From NCBI GenBank assembly GCA_046296195.1, contig JBKBLR010000005.1, positions 1-64,000 of the forward strand: a stretch of 64,000 bases of DNA, given 5' to 3'. The notes under the pieces are model-generated. The model ran no database searches, was not told the DNA's origin, and was given only the letters and a program-made list of their open reading frames with translations. Numbering within the stretch: the first letter of the stretch is position 1; each line of letters opens with the position of its first letter. The translations under genes were made by a program, and so were the position numbers. Origin of the DNA: Amphiplicatus sp046296195. Lineage in GTDB: Bacteria > Pseudomonadota > Alphaproteobacteria > Caulobacterales > Parvularculaceae. Positions 8,258-16,766 of this stretch are shown one piece after another.

Positions 8258-9589
8258 TCAGGAGGCGATGAAAAAGACCGGCGCAAAGCCGCCGCCCTCT
8301 GTGCGGAAATTCGTCGTCTGTCCCTGGTAGAGACGGGCAGCGGCCAGCAGGATTTCGCCCCCATAGGTGTAAAGGCGCACGTCCATTTTGCGACGGAGCG
8401 GCGCGCCGTCAACCAAAACCTGCCGTTCGCCCGCCGGCGCGAGCTCCTGGGCGATATAATCCGCCCCTGGAATATCCCCCCACACCGAGCGGGTGATCTT
8501 GTCGCCGCGATAAACCGCCTTGCCGCCATGCCCGGACGCCGGCTTGAAGAACAAGCGCTTGCGATCAGCCCACAGCGCCTCGGCATTCGCCGGCGTCACG
8601 AGAACCGCGCGCGGCAAGGTGGAGAGCGCCTCAGCAAACTCGGAAGAAACGCCCCAACGCTGAAGCTTTGTTTGATCGGACAGCAGAGTGAGGTTGCGCT
8701 TGTCAGCGAAAAGCGCGTGATTGTAGGGATTGGGCGTAACGACTGTGGCGCCGTCGAGAAAGGCCTGTCGCAACGCCGCGTGACGCGGCTCGGATAGCGC
8801 AAAATCGACCAGCCGGTTGTAGACAAGATCGATGCGGCGCTCGCCGGACCTCAATTCGCGATCGACGTAGGTGAGATCCGCGGGGTCGGCGATGACGGCT
8901 TCAATTCCGCACGCCTCAAACAATCGGCGGGCGAGAACGAATTCGGGATAGAGGTATTGCTCCGTTGGCGCATCATCGACGATGGCGAGGCAGGCCGGGC
9001 GTCCGCGCTCACGCTGACGTCGCCACTCAGACTCAAACATCGCAACGAACGCAGCATCGAACCCGGCGACAGTCGATCCGTGCTTCGCGCCCTCAACTTC
9101 CGGGCAGCAGGCGATCTGCGCGCGGGCGCTGAATGCGTTCAGCAACACGCCGCCGGCATTGGTGTTGATCTCGATGAGGCGCGGCGGACCATTTCCCAGA
9201 TGGAAGTCGTAGCCCATCAATGCGCCGATCGGACCAAAATCCGAACGGGACGACTCTGGCGCCCAGGCGAGCGCCGCGTCTTTGTAAGCGGGCAGTCGAG
9301 CGGTTTCCTCGATCGCGCGCACGATCGTGAGCATGGCGAGGCGCTCGCTATCCGCCAGGAAGACGGGCACATTCGAGAAAAGGTGCTGGCGGCTCGCAAC
9401 GTGGGTCTCATAGAAGGCCGTATCGCCCGCTGCATCGCGCATGGCGGCGGCCAGCGCGTCGCGGTCGAGCGTGATACAGAAGCAGCGTTGGTTAAGGTCA
9501 GCCGCGAGGCCGCGGACGCCATCTTCGACGCCGCATGCGACACTGGTCGGTCTTGTTGCGATTTCGTCCTTAACTGGCGGTTCGGTCAT
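8258..9589 (-). CDS. Uncharacterised ATP-grasp-like protein
   Basis: 443 residues, soluble, no signal peptide. Features resembling ATP-grasp enzymes are RLIEINTNAGG at about one third of the length, and KRLFFKPASGHGGKAVYRGDK in the C-terminal third, which looks like the glycine-rich ATP-binding lid. DVRLYTYGGEILLAAARLYQGQ near the end resembles the Mg-binding strand. It may ligate or amidate a peptide-like substrate, but I do not recognise a named family. The ATG at 9589 has GGAG six bases upstream and is preferred to the GTG at 9622 or ATG at 9610. It is probably in an operon with the dioxygenase downstream. Confidence 0.6.
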   Translation of the reverse strand: MTEPPVKDEIATRPTSVACGVEDGVRGLAADLNQRCFCITLDRDALAAAMRDAAGDTAFYETHVASRQHLFSNVPVFLADSERLAMLTIVRAIEETARLPAYKDAALAWAPESSRSDFGPIGALMGYDFHLGNGPPRLIEINTNAGGVLLNAFSARAQIACCPEVEGAKHGSTVAGFDAAFVAMFESEWRRQRERGRPACLAIVDDAPTEQYLYPEFVLARRLFEACGIEAVIADPADLTYVDRELRSGERRIDLVYNRLVDFALSEPRHAALRQAFLDGATVVTPNPYNHALFADKRNLTLLSDQTKLQRWGVSSEFAEALSTLPRAVLVTPANAEALWADRKRLFFKPASGHGGKAVYRGDKITRSVWGDIPGADYIAQELAPAGERQVLVDGAPLRRKMDVRLYTYGGEILLAAARLYQGQTTNFRTEGGGFAPVFFIAS

Positions 9590-9763
9590 CGAGTTCTCCA
9601 CGGAGCACATCAATATTAACACGGTCGCTCAAAAGCGCCGCCGGAATCGCTTGGCGAACTCAGCCAAAATATGGGTCGATCTTTATGGCTGCATGCCATG
9701 GCGGCGGTGGAAAATGGGTATGGGCGCGCGCAGCCGTCTTGAAAGTCGTCGCCATGGTCGCGC

Positions 9764-9832
9764 GCCGTTCGAGAAGCACAGGTGATCCGCACCGCGACTG
9801 GGTCGATTTCGATCTGGATCGCACGTGGCTGA
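9764..9832 (+). pseudogene. Remnant of a second methyltransferase C-terminus
   Basis: Read in the frame of 9764, the last residues VIRTATGSISIWIARG and stop match VIPTATGSISILTAHC and stop at the end of the methyltransferase at 6573-7253. The match extends back through VREA versus VQEA. By hand, 45 of 60 bases are identical between 9773-9832 and 7194-7253. No upstream part of such a gene is present, so this is a 3' scrap, lying immediately outside the plasmid-type gene block that starts at 9848. Confidence 0.65.
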
Positions 9833-9847
9833 GCGCGGTGTCATCGA

Positions 9848-10771
9848 TCACCGTCGGTGATCAAAGAGCGGGATGCCGAGGCGCTTGGCTTTGTCGGCGA
9901 GGTTGTCGGTGACGCCCGAGCCGGGGAAGACCACGAGGCCGATCGGGAGCGATTCGAGGAGCGCATCATTGCGCTTGAACGGGGCGGCCTTGCCGTGACG
10001 GATCCAGTCAGGCTTGAAAACGATCTGCGCAACATTGCGATGGTCGGCCCAGGCGCTCGCGATCTTCTCGGCGCCGCGCGGCGTGCCACCATGGAGGAGC
10101 ACCATGTCGGCGTGCTTGGAATGCACGCGGTCGAGCGCCGCCCAGATTCGGGTGTGGTCGTTGCAGTCGACGCCGCCGGCGAAGGCGATTTTCGTCCCGG
10201 CAGGCGTTAGCGGTTCGATTTCGGCGCGGCGTTTGGCGGCGATGAAGTCGCGGCTGTCGATCACGGCGGCGGTCAAGGCGCGATGGCTCGTGCGCGACCC
10301 GTTGCGCGGCCGCCAGGCTTCGCCGAGATGATGCTCGAACAGCGTGACCGCGGCGTCGCGCATGAGTTCGTGGGCGTTGCGCCGCTCGATGAGCGATAGG
10401 CCTTCGGCGAGCAGGCGTTCCAGTTCGACGGAGCGAATCTCTGAGCCGTCCTGGTCGTGCTGACTGCGCCGCTGCTCGCTTTCATTGCGATCGAGGGCGC
10501 GTTCCGTGCGTTGGAGGCTCAAGTGAAACACGTTGGTCAGCGACCAGAGCAGCGGCGGGAGGTCGCCTTCAAGGCGCGTGTCGGCAAGCGTCGCGACCAG
10601 CGCGTCGACCATGTCGGCGACGGCGCCTTGCAAAGGACCTGCTTCCGGCAAGGTGCGCGGATCAGGCTCGTCGCTTCCTTGCCGCCAGCCATAGAGCTGC
10701 AATTCGTGGAGTACTTGCGCAGTCGCCGATTCAGCAGGCTCGATGTCGTCGCGGGTGAATTCGTCAGTCAT
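9848..10771 (-). CDS. DUF2493 (SLOG-fold) protein
   Basis: 307 residues. The C-terminal part (about 190-307) is the DUF2493/YAcAr domain: KIAFAGGVDCNDHTRIWAALDRV opens the Rossmann-like fold, followed by VLLHGGTPRGAEKIASAWADHR and VVFPGSGVTDNLADKAKRLGI. This SLOG-type pocket is predicted to bind a nucleotide or related ligand. The N-terminal half is helical and unassigned. The start at 10771 has AGGAGG five bases upstream. Such genes recur beside ParB-like, Toprim and DUF932 genes on alphaproteobacterial plasmids and integrative elements, as here. Confidence 0.85.
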   Translation of the reverse strand: MTDEFTRDDIEPAESATAQVLHELQLYGWRQGSDEPDPRTLPEAGPLQGAVADMVDALVATLADTRLEGDLPPLLWSLTNVFHLSLQRTERALDRNESEQRRSQHDQDGSEIRSVELERLLAEGLSLIERRNAHELMRDAAVTLFEHHLGEAWRPRNGSRTSHRALTAAVIDSRDFIAAKRRAEIEPLTPAGTKIAFAGGVDCNDHTRIWAALDRVHSKHADMVLLHGGTPRGAEKIASAWADHRNVAQIVFKPDWIRHGKAAPFKRNDALLESLPIGLVVFPGSGVTDNLADKAKRLGIPLFDHRR

Positions 10772-10788
10772 GATGGCCTCCTCTTTGT

Positions 10789-10892
10789 CCCCGCGCGGGA
10801 GCGCGCGGGGCTCTTGTGAAGCGTCCCTCAGCCGGATCCGGCGCGCGGCCCGCACCCATCCCCGGGGTCCCCATCGCGCGAGCGCGATGGGG
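10789..10892. repeat. Two perfect GC-rich hairpins in the 376-bp gap upstream of the DUF2493 gene
   Basis: CCCCGCGCG (10789-10797) pairs with CGCGCGGGG (10802-10810) across a four-base loop. CCCCATCGCG (10869-10878) pairs with CGCGATGGGG (10883-10892), again with a four-base loop. The first lies just upstream of the DUF2493 ribosome-binding site and could affect its translation or act as a processing site. No T-run follows either, so they are not simple intrinsic terminators. The rest of 10772-11147 shows nothing further that I recognise. Confidence 0.5.
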
Positions 10893-11147
10893 TGGGTTGG
10901 GCCGGAGCGCAGCGGAGGACGCCGGGGCGGGGATTTCTTGTCCCGCGAGGAATGGCGGCTCGCCAAAGGCGCCCGCGCAATGCGCGATAGGAAATTCATC
11001 GCCGCCAGGGGAAGAAATCCTCGAGCCGGCGTTGCGGGACGCGCGGCGCATCCGGCCCTCTCGCGCGAAACTGGAGCCCCGCGCTCGCGCGCAACGGACA
11101 GCTGAGGCCATCTTTGACGATGGCGTGACGACCGTCGTTGCTCGTTA

Positions 11148-12164
11148 TCAGCCGCGTGCGCTGAGGAAGCGCTGTCGATCGTCGGCGGTGAGCTGGTCGG
11201 CGAGATGCGCCGCCAGCATGTCGGCGCCGTCAGCGATGAGATCGTCGTTGAAGTCCTTGCGCCGCGGCGTCAGCTGACTGGTCTCGATGGCGAGGGCCTT
11301 CAGCCTTTCGGCAAGGCGAGCGGCCGCGTTTCGTCCGGCGGCGTCGCTGTCGGCGGCAATGTAGAACCGTCGTACTTGCGCCGGCGGGATAAGCGCCGCG
11401 AGATGCACAGCCGATAAAGCGGCGATCATCGACAGGGTCGGCATCGCAATGCGCAAGGACAGCATTGTTTCAATGCCCTCCCCTACTGCCATCACTTCTG
11501 TATGCGGACCGAAGCGCACGCCATTGCCCGCGAGCGCGCCCATGGCACGGCGTGGTGAGTCAATCGGCGCCTTGTGCGTTCCGTCGGCGCTAAGATAGGT
11601 GCGCATCAGGCCCCTGATGCGACCGGTGTTGTCAGTGACTGCGGCGAGCATGGCCGGCGCCGCCAGCTGTCGATACGTGTCATCGCATCGATAGTAGCAC
11701 TTGGGATGATAGCGCAGGGCATCAGGAGTGACGGGGCATTCGATACCACGCGAGTGGATATAGGTTTCGGCGGGCGTGCCGGAGATCGGCTCAGCGGCTG
11801 CAAACAGCCGAGCAGCCGCCGCGTCGCGCTGTTGATTGTTAGATGCAGGAAGCGGGCGACACACGCTCAGAAACCGCTCGGCTTCGATCAGCGCATCGAG
11901 GTGCCGGTCAGCACCAATAGCGCTCGCAATGATATCGAGCAGATCGCCATGCTCGCCGGTCGCGCCGTCCGTCCATTTGCCGCGCGCGCCTTTGCCGCCG
12001 ATTGGACCCTGGAGACGCAAATAGAGGCTGCGTCCCTTCGCGTTGCGCCGGTCGCCGACGATCCAGTAGCCGCCGATCTTTCGGCCGTTCGACAAGTAAT
12101 TGCGGCAAACGTCCTCCGCGCGCTCGGCGAGGCGGCGCACGATCTCCGCGGTTCGCTCATGCAT
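11148..12164 (-). CDS. Toprim-domain primase-like protein
   Basis: 338 residues resembling the Toprim (DUF7146) proteins of plasmids and integrative elements. The N-terminus has a helical segment with YWIVGDRRNAKGRSLYLRL. The Toprim core follows in the C-terminal half: VMAVGEGIETMLSLRIA carries the conserved Glu, and RRFYIAADSDAAGRNAA carries the DxD-like motif that binds Mg. No zinc finger or helicase is attached. It may prime or process DNA for the element. ATG 12164 with GGAG eight bases upstream was chosen over the TTG at 12179. Confidence 0.8.
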   Translation of the reverse strand: MHERTAEIVRRLAERAEDVCRNYLSNGRKIGGYWIVGDRRNAKGRSLYLRLQGPIGGKGARGKWTDGATGEHGDLLDIIASAIGADRHLDALIEAERFLSVCRPLPASNNQQRDAAAARLFAAAEPISGTPAETYIHSRGIECPVTPDALRYHPKCYYRCDDTYRQLAAPAMLAAVTDNTGRIRGLMRTYLSADGTHKAPIDSPRRAMGALAGNGVRFGPHTEVMAVGEGIETMLSLRIAMPTLSMIAALSAVHLAALIPPAQVRRFYIAADSDAAGRNAAARLAERLKALAIETSQLTPRRKDFNDDLIADGADMLAAHLADQLTADDRQRFLSARG

Positions 12165-12199
12165 GGCGCGTTCTCCCAATGAAAGAAGCGGGCCCCGTC

Positions 12200-12213
12200 G
12201 GGGGGGGGGGGGG
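12200..12213. repeat. Homopolymer G tract
   Basis: Fourteen consecutive G bases lie in the spacer between the Toprim and ParB-like genes, 35 bases upstream of the Toprim start; a C7 run follows at about 12241-12247. Tracts of this length slip easily during replication and sequencing, so the exact length is uncertain. It could modulate promoter spacing or simply be an assembly weak point. Confidence 0.9.
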
Positions 12214-12292
12214 CGTGCTTGTTGTTGGGAGGCCGCGAATACCCCCCCAAACCCGGTGCGGGCGCGCTTCGATGATGATGATCGGCAGGCCG

Positions 12293-14317
12293 CTATTCCG
12301 CCGCAATCGCGGGAGCGGCCGGGTCATCGACGACGATGGTAGCGAGTGCGTCGGCTATCGGAGTTCGCAGTACGGCGGGAAGCCAGTCGCAATCCTGAAG
12401 GAGGTCCTCGGCGGCTTTCGCCATCTCGGGCCTCCTGAGGCTGGCGATGCGGTCGGCAGCCTCTTCGCCTTTGGCTTCTCGAACCGCTTCCAGGATTTGC
12501 GCCTTGGTGATCCGCCCGAAATAAGCTTCCGCGGAAGGGCGCCAACCGGCGGCAAGCAAGTCGAGATCGATGGCGCCTGCGACTTGATCGGCGTGGGTGA
12601 GAGCACCTGAGCGGCGATCGTAGAACCGGAAGACGGCGTCGATGCTGAGCGCAACGCAATGCGCGAACAGCGCCATACGCGCTCCCTCCTCCATCGCCGT
12701 GAGATGTTCCCAGAGAATGGACGGGTCCGCCGGCAAGGCGTCCGCAAACGCCTGATGGCGCGCGTCAATCGACGCCGCCGCTGCGCTATCGGAAAGCCCG
12801 GCGGCGCCGCTTCTGAGGACGCTCTGGCGCGCAGCGATGTCGATGCAACTGTGCTGCGCGCGCCTATAGAAGAGATCGAGACAAAGCGCGTGCAGCGCGG
12901 CGACGAAGGCGACATCCGGGCGCTGCGCTAACGCGTCGCGCAAGGCGAGCGTCCGCCACTCGGTCAGCTCGATGAGCAGCCGGTCTGGAAGAGGCCGGTC
13001 GGGTTCATCACTGGCGTCGTCCGACTCCTCGTCCGCGCATGGCGATGCGGCGCCATGCGAACCGTCGTCATCGACGTGGTTGGCGGCGTCACCGTCTGAA
13101 GCATCTACTTCTTCCGTCGGCGCTTCATCTTCGGGCTTCACGAAGCCGCGTTCGATGCGCAGCGCGCCGGACGGGTCGAGACTGACGAAGACGCCCGCGC
13201 GCGCAACCTCGTCCGCCGGGAACCGCGAAGGCCGCTGCACGATCGCTTCGATCCCGGCTTCGAGTTCGCCGAGCCGGCGGTCGATGTCGTCGGGCAGCTC
13301 TTCGGCCCCGTCGTGCTCCTCGTGCAGCGTGTCGTATTCGGCCTTGAGCGCCTCATGGGTCGCTTGCTCTTCTTCCGTCAGCGCAGGTTGCTCGCCAGTG
13401 AGGCGGCGCAGACCGAAGGTGTGGCCATAGGGAAAGTCGATGGCGGCCTCGATCCATTTCCAACCCTCGCCACGAATCTCGGCGGCGCAGGATTCAAGTT
13501 TCTCGGCGGCGAGGCGATTAAGCAGCCCCGCATCTTGAAGCCAGCCGTTGTCAGCGTCAGCGAAGAGATCACGAAGTATCACGCCGCCAGCCTCCTCGTA
13601 GGCCTCGACGCCGATGAACCGCGCGCGCTTGTCGCCAGCGCGGATGGCGCCTTCGGTCAGCTGGCGACGGATGTGATAGGGCTCGCGATTATAGCTGTTC
13701 TTCAGCGCCTCCCAGACTTCAACCTGGCGCTGATGGTCGCCGTTCACCGTGAACGCCATCAGCTGGTCGAGGGTCATGATGTCGTCAGCGTAAAGATCAA
13801 GCAGCTTCGGCGCGACGGCGGCGAGCCTCAACCGCTGCTTGACGACCGCCGGCGTCACGAAGAAGGCGGCGGCGATCTCCTCCTCGCTTTTGCCTTTCTC
13901 GCGCAGCGTCTGAAAGGCGCGGAACTGGTCGAGCGGATGCAAGGGCGCACGCTGGATGTTCTCGGCGAGGCTGTCTTCCTCGGCGAGACCTTCGGTTCGG
14001 ATGACGCAGGGGATCGGCGCATCCGCCGCAAGGCGCTTCTGCTTGACTAGCAACTGCAGCGCGCGAAATCGCCGGCCGCCAGCCGGGACTTCATACATGC
14101 CGGTCTCAGCGCCCGTCTCATCGAGCACGGCGCGCACGGTGAGCCCCTGAAGGAGCGTCCGCCGCGCGATATCCTCGGCGAGCTCCTCGATCGACACGCC
14201 CGCCTTCACCTGGCGGACGTTGGATTGGGAAAGCACGAGCTTGTCGAGTGGGATGTCGCGCGAGGCGCTAAGCGCGAGCGTCGGGGTCGGTTTTGCTTTG
14301 GTCCTGGCCTTGGCCAT
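12293..14317 (-). CDS. ParB/RepB/Spo0J-family protein, large plasmid type
   Basis: 674 residues. The N-terminal ParB domain begins about residue 20 (IPLDKLVLSQSNVR) and contains the CTP-binding signature AGGRRFRAL and ENIQRAPLHPLDQ. A KorB-like helix-turn-helix follows (SEEEIAAAFFVTPAVVKQRL). The long C-terminal half is acidic and helical and is typical of the large ParB-like proteins on alphaproteobacterial mobile elements, which may regulate transcription rather than partition; no parA is visible here. ATG 14317 has GGAG seven bases upstream. A structured leader directly precedes it, shared with the DUF932 gene. Confidence 0.85.
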   Translation of the reverse strand: MAKARTKAKPTPTLALSASRDIPLDKLVLSQSNVRQVKAGVSIEELAEDIARRTLLQGLTVRAVLDETGAETGMYEVPAGGRRFRALQLLVKQKRLAADAPIPCVIRTEGLAEEDSLAENIQRAPLHPLDQFRAFQTLREKGKSEEEIAAAFFVTPAVVKQRLRLAAVAPKLLDLYADDIMTLDQLMAFTVNGDHQRQVEVWEALKNSYNREPYHIRRQLTEGAIRAGDKRARFIGVEAYEEAGGVILRDLFADADNGWLQDAGLLNRLAAEKLESCAAEIRGEGWKWIEAAIDFPYGHTFGLRRLTGEQPALTEEEQATHEALKAEYDTLHEEHDGAEELPDDIDRRLGELEAGIEAIVQRPSRFPADEVARAGVFVSLDPSGALRIERGFVKPEDEAPTEEVDASDGDAANHVDDDGSHGAASPCADEESDDASDEPDRPLPDRLLIELTEWRTLALRDALAQRPDVAFVAALHALCLDLFYRRAQHSCIDIAARQSVLRSGAAGLSDSAAAASIDARHQAFADALPADPSILWEHLTAMEEGARMALFAHCVALSIDAVFRFYDRRSGALTHADQVAGAIDLDLLAAGWRPSAEAYFGRITKAQILEAVREAKGEEAADRIASLRRPEMAKAAEDLLQDCDWLPAVLRTPIADALATIVVDDPAAPAIAAE

Positions 14318-14328
14318 GGGTTTTCTCC

Positions 14329-14375
14329 GCGACGGGCCGGCCGAAAGACTCTCTTTCAACCTCCAAACCCGTCAC
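14329..14375 (-). promoter_or_regulatory. Structured mRNA leader of the ParB-like gene
   Basis: On the gene strand an outer stem pairs GUGACGGG (14375-14368) with CCCGUCGC (14336-14329). Inside it, GGUUGAAAGA (14361-14352) pairs completely with UCUUUCGGCC (14348-14339), with two G-U pairs, around a GAG loop. The Shine-Dalgarno GGAG follows directly, then the ATG. The same architecture precedes the DUF932 gene at 19233-19279 with sequence changes that keep the pairing. Confidence 0.6.
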
Positions 14376-14556
14376 GGAAAAATCCGTCTCGCTCTTGCTC
14401 GCTGTCGCGCTGGCGCCGGGAGCCACGGCAGATCGGGATCCGGGGCCTTCTGAATAAACCCCAAACGGAATTGCGTGCGACGCGTCGCAAGCGCGCCCGA
14501 AAGCGAGCGTTGGCGCGTCAGAATGCGACAGGCCGAAGATCGCCGATTCGAGCCAC

Positions 14557-14582
14557 TTGACGAACTGTAATATATAGATTAC
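14557..14582 (+). promoter_or_regulatory. Promoter/operator of the HigBA-like module
   Basis: A -35-like TTGACG at 14557-14562 is followed by the imperfect palindrome GTAATATATAGATTAC (14567-14582), with GTAAT and ATTAC arms around six bases, ten bases before the GTG start of the toxin gene. Toxin-antitoxin operons of this type are usually repressed by their own antitoxin at such palindromes; that this is the antitoxin site is inferred. Confidence 0.45.
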
Positions 14583-14591
14583 TTTCGAATT

Positions 14592-14897
14592 GTGCCGCAG
14601 CTTCTGCGAACCAATGTGTTTGATCGCTGGCTTCGCGGCCTGCGCGATCTCAAGGGTCGAGCGCGCATCGACATGCGCATCAAGCGCCTTGCAATCGGCA
14701 ATCCTGGCGACGTCCGCCCGGTCGGGAAAGGCGTAAGCGAGTTGAGGATCGATACAGGCCCTGGATATCGCGTCTATTTTGCGGCGAGTGGGGATGAGCT
14801 GATCCTTCTCCTCGCCTGCGGAGATAAGTCCACGCAAGCGCGCGATATCGAAACGGCGCTCGCACTATGGAAGGATTGGAAGGAAGCGCGACAATGA
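14592..14897 (+). CDS. higB: RelE/ParE-superfamily toxin (HigB-like, COG3657)
   Basis: 101 residues, the usual size. The family pattern is clear: FDRWLRGLRDLKGRARIDMRI, then LAIGNPGDVRPVGKGVSELRID and GPGYRVYFA, ending in LLLACGDKSTQARDI. These RelE-fold toxins generally cleave mRNA on the ribosome. The toxin gene comes first and overlaps the antitoxin start by ATGA, the HigBA order. The start is a GTG with no strong ribosome site. It lies divergent to the ParB-like gene and probably stabilises the element. Confidence 0.88.
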   Translation: MPQLLRTNVFDRWLRGLRDLKGRARIDMRIKRLAIGNPGDVRPVGKGVSELRIDTGPGYRVYFAASGDELILLLACGDKSTQARDIETALALWKDWKEARQ

Positions 14898-15196
14898 GCA
14901 AAACCACTTCTCGTCCCTTTGACAGCGCCGACTACATCGACACGCCTGAGGCGGTCGCTGCTTATCTTGAAGCGGCGCTGGAAGATGGCGACGCACAAAT
15001 CATCGCCGCCACGCTTGGCGACATCGCTCGCTCCAAAGGCATGGCGGCTATCGCCGAGCGAACGGGCCTTGCGCGCGAGGCGCTCTACAAATCGCTGAGC
15101 GCCGATGGCAATCCAAGGCTGACCACGCTGCTCGGTGTGCTAAAGGCGATGGGCCTTCGCCTTTCAGTCACCGCAGACTCGCACCAAGTGGCTTAA
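14894..15196 (+). CDS. higA: HigA-like antitoxin (COG3636 addiction module antidote)
   Basis: 100 residues with a Cro/CI-type helix-turn-helix: IARSKGMAAIAERTGLAREALYKSL is the DNA-binding segment and GNPRLTTLLGVLKAMGLRLSVT the last helices. It neutralises the preceding toxin and probably represses the operon through the palindrome at 14567-14582. ATG 14894 overlaps the toxin stop; the longer reading from 14867 is inside the toxin gene and has no support. Confidence 0.88.
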   Translation: MSKTTSRPFDSADYIDTPEAVAAYLEAALEDGDAQIIAATLGDIARSKGMAAIAERTGLAREALYKSLSADGNPRLTTLLGVLKAMGLRLSVTADSHQVA

Positions 15197-15381
15197 GCGT
15201 GCTCGAATGACTGCCTTCAAGAATTTGCGGCATTCGTAGTCCCCCCTTTAGACCGGCGCTACCTCGCCGGTGGCGGTCATTTGAGGCTCCCTTCTTCAAT
15301 GTCGGCTTTGCGCCCCAAGTCGGACATTCGGGCGAAAATAGCCGGCGCTCAATAGCGGACTCATCTTCCCGTTCCGAGCGG

Positions 15382-16002
15382 CTACTTTGCAAGTAACGTA
15401 AATAATGCGAACAAAAGGCTCATGGGCGTCAGCCAAATTGCAGTATTGAGAAGTTTGTATTTTTGCGAACAAACCGTAGCCGTATCGTAGCAATGTTTCA
15501 GGCGTGCCTCTGTGATTTTTTCATCTGAAAAAGCCCCAATCTCAGATAAGAAATCGTCGCTTGATGCCTTCTTGGCCACTGCACCAAAGAAAACAATCCC
15601 CTCGTTTGACGGAGCGGATAGACGCGGCGCAACCACAAAAAAAGTCAAAGCAGCGACAAGCCCAAGGGACACCAAAGCTTGGATCAGGACGACAAACTCA
15701 GATGAGCAAGACGGTGCAAGAATTGTAGCCCGTATTCCATCATCATTGATCAGATAGCCGATAATACCTGCTGCAAGTGCAAAAATGACGCCCGCTTTGG
15801 TGTCAGCGAGCGCAATATAGTGCCGAATGTATCCTTCATGAAATGTGGCAAAGTCGGAATGCTCCTTTCCAAACCTAGCCGTCTTCGATGGAGCGACCTC
15901 CGGTTCGGTCAGGACAGGCGGCTCAAGACGTGGCGCGGCCTCAAGGGCCGGCGTCAGCCTGGGTGGCGTCGAACGCTTTCTGTATTCTTCCTGTCCGGTC
16001 AT
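15382..16002 (-). CDS. Pycsar effector-like membrane protein (PycTM/DUF5706 type)
   Basis: 206 residues with three hydrophobic segments: ALADTKAGVIFALAAGIIGYLI (about 68-89), a second around VVLIQALVSLGLVAALTFFVV, and a C-terminal one (WLTPMSLLFALFTLLA). The motif HYIALADTKAG at the start of the first segment is the feature I associate with the Pycsar effector domain. In known Pycsar systems such proteins sense cCMP or cUMP and break membrane integrity. ATG 16002 overlaps the cyclase stop (ATGA); a GTG at 16020 is possible. Base composition is visibly more AT-rich than the flanking plasmid genes, suggesting separate acquisition. Confidence 0.7.
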   Translation of the reverse strand: MTGQEEYRKRSTPPRLTPALEAAPRLEPPVLTEPEVAPSKTARFGKEHSDFATFHEGYIRHYIALADTKAGVIFALAAGIIGYLINDDGIRATILAPSCSSEFVVLIQALVSLGLVAALTFFVVAPRLSAPSNEGIVFFGAVAKKASSDDFLSEIGAFSDEKITEARLKHCYDTATVCSQKYKLLNTAIWLTPMSLLFALFTLLAK

Positions 16003-16766
16003 ATAGCGGGAACCTTCCACCGGCCAGTATACCGCCAGAATGGGTAGGGCGAATTCGACTGGCGATACACCCAGCCCGAGTTCGCAGTTTCAAGTTTTAC
16101 AAATTGTCGGACCCATTCTGCCGGCAATCCTTGGCGCATCATGTCTCCGAGCAGGATTGTGTTTGGTTGCGCGATGGCCAGCATTTTTGATGCGATATTG
16201 GCAGTAGTCCCCACTGCAACGATTCCGTTGAATCTACGGGCGGCGCCAACTTTAGCGACCGTAATTTGGCCGTGATCCATGCAGACTCTGAACTGGAGCG
16301 GCGCAATATTTGAGCGTATCAGCAAGGGGTTGATGATGTTCTCGGCACCAGAGAACATCGTCAGGGCACATGAGAGAGCACGCTGTTGGATTGTGATGTC
16401 GGGAAGGTCGTTCTGAGCAAAATATGCCATGAGACCATCGCCTGTATTCTTCTCAACAAAACCACCGTGATCCTCGATGATGCGGATCATCTCAGTAAAA
16501 AACAGCGATAGGATCTGCACGATTGCCATCTGCTCATCGGCACCCTCGCAAGGGCGGCCTGAGAATTTGCAGATATCGAGAAACATAACGGTTGCTTCCA
16601 ACCGCCGTCCATCGTGGATGGCAATGTCATCGGCTTCCGGGATGACCCGGCCAGCAGGTGCCGGATTTGGGCGAGCCGTGATTTTGTCGAGCGTTGCGAT
16701 GACGCGCCCGATTTGAGCACGAAAGTAGGCAGACGTTAATTCTTGAGATGAGGGATTGGACATCAT
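15999..16766 (-). CDS. Class III nucleotide cyclase (Pycsar-type), cyclase 1
   Basis: 255 residues, soluble, with one adenylate/guanylate cyclase homology domain from about residue 57 to 210. Metal-binding aspartates are at Asp64 (MFLDICKFS) and Asp110 (KNTGDGLMAYF). The catalytic Asn is at 190 in TTANIASKM; the arginine normally four residues later is Lys194. This suggests an active enzyme whose base specificity cannot be read by eye. No sensory domain is attached. It sits between a second cyclase and the membrane effector with four-base ATGA overlaps on both sides, so the three proteins are probably made in fixed ratio. Confidence 0.8.
   Translation of the reverse strand: MMSNPSSQELTSAYFRAQIGRVIATLDKITARPNPAPAGRVIPEADDIAIHDGRRLEATVMFLDICKFSGRPCEGADEQMAIVQILSLFFTEMIRIIEDHGGFVEKNTGDGLMAYFAQNDLPDITIQQRALSCALTMFSGAENIINPLLIRSNIAPLQFRVCMDHGQITVAKVGAARRFNGIVAVGTTANIASKMLAIAQPNTILLGDMMRQGLPAEWVRQFVKLETANSGWVYRQSNSPYPFWRYTGRWKVPAI

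Noticed and set aside
7655..8797. 380-codon plus-strand frame
   Set aside because: Spans the antisense of the dioxygenase and ATP-grasp-like genes and the gap between them; composition is that of a shadow frame.
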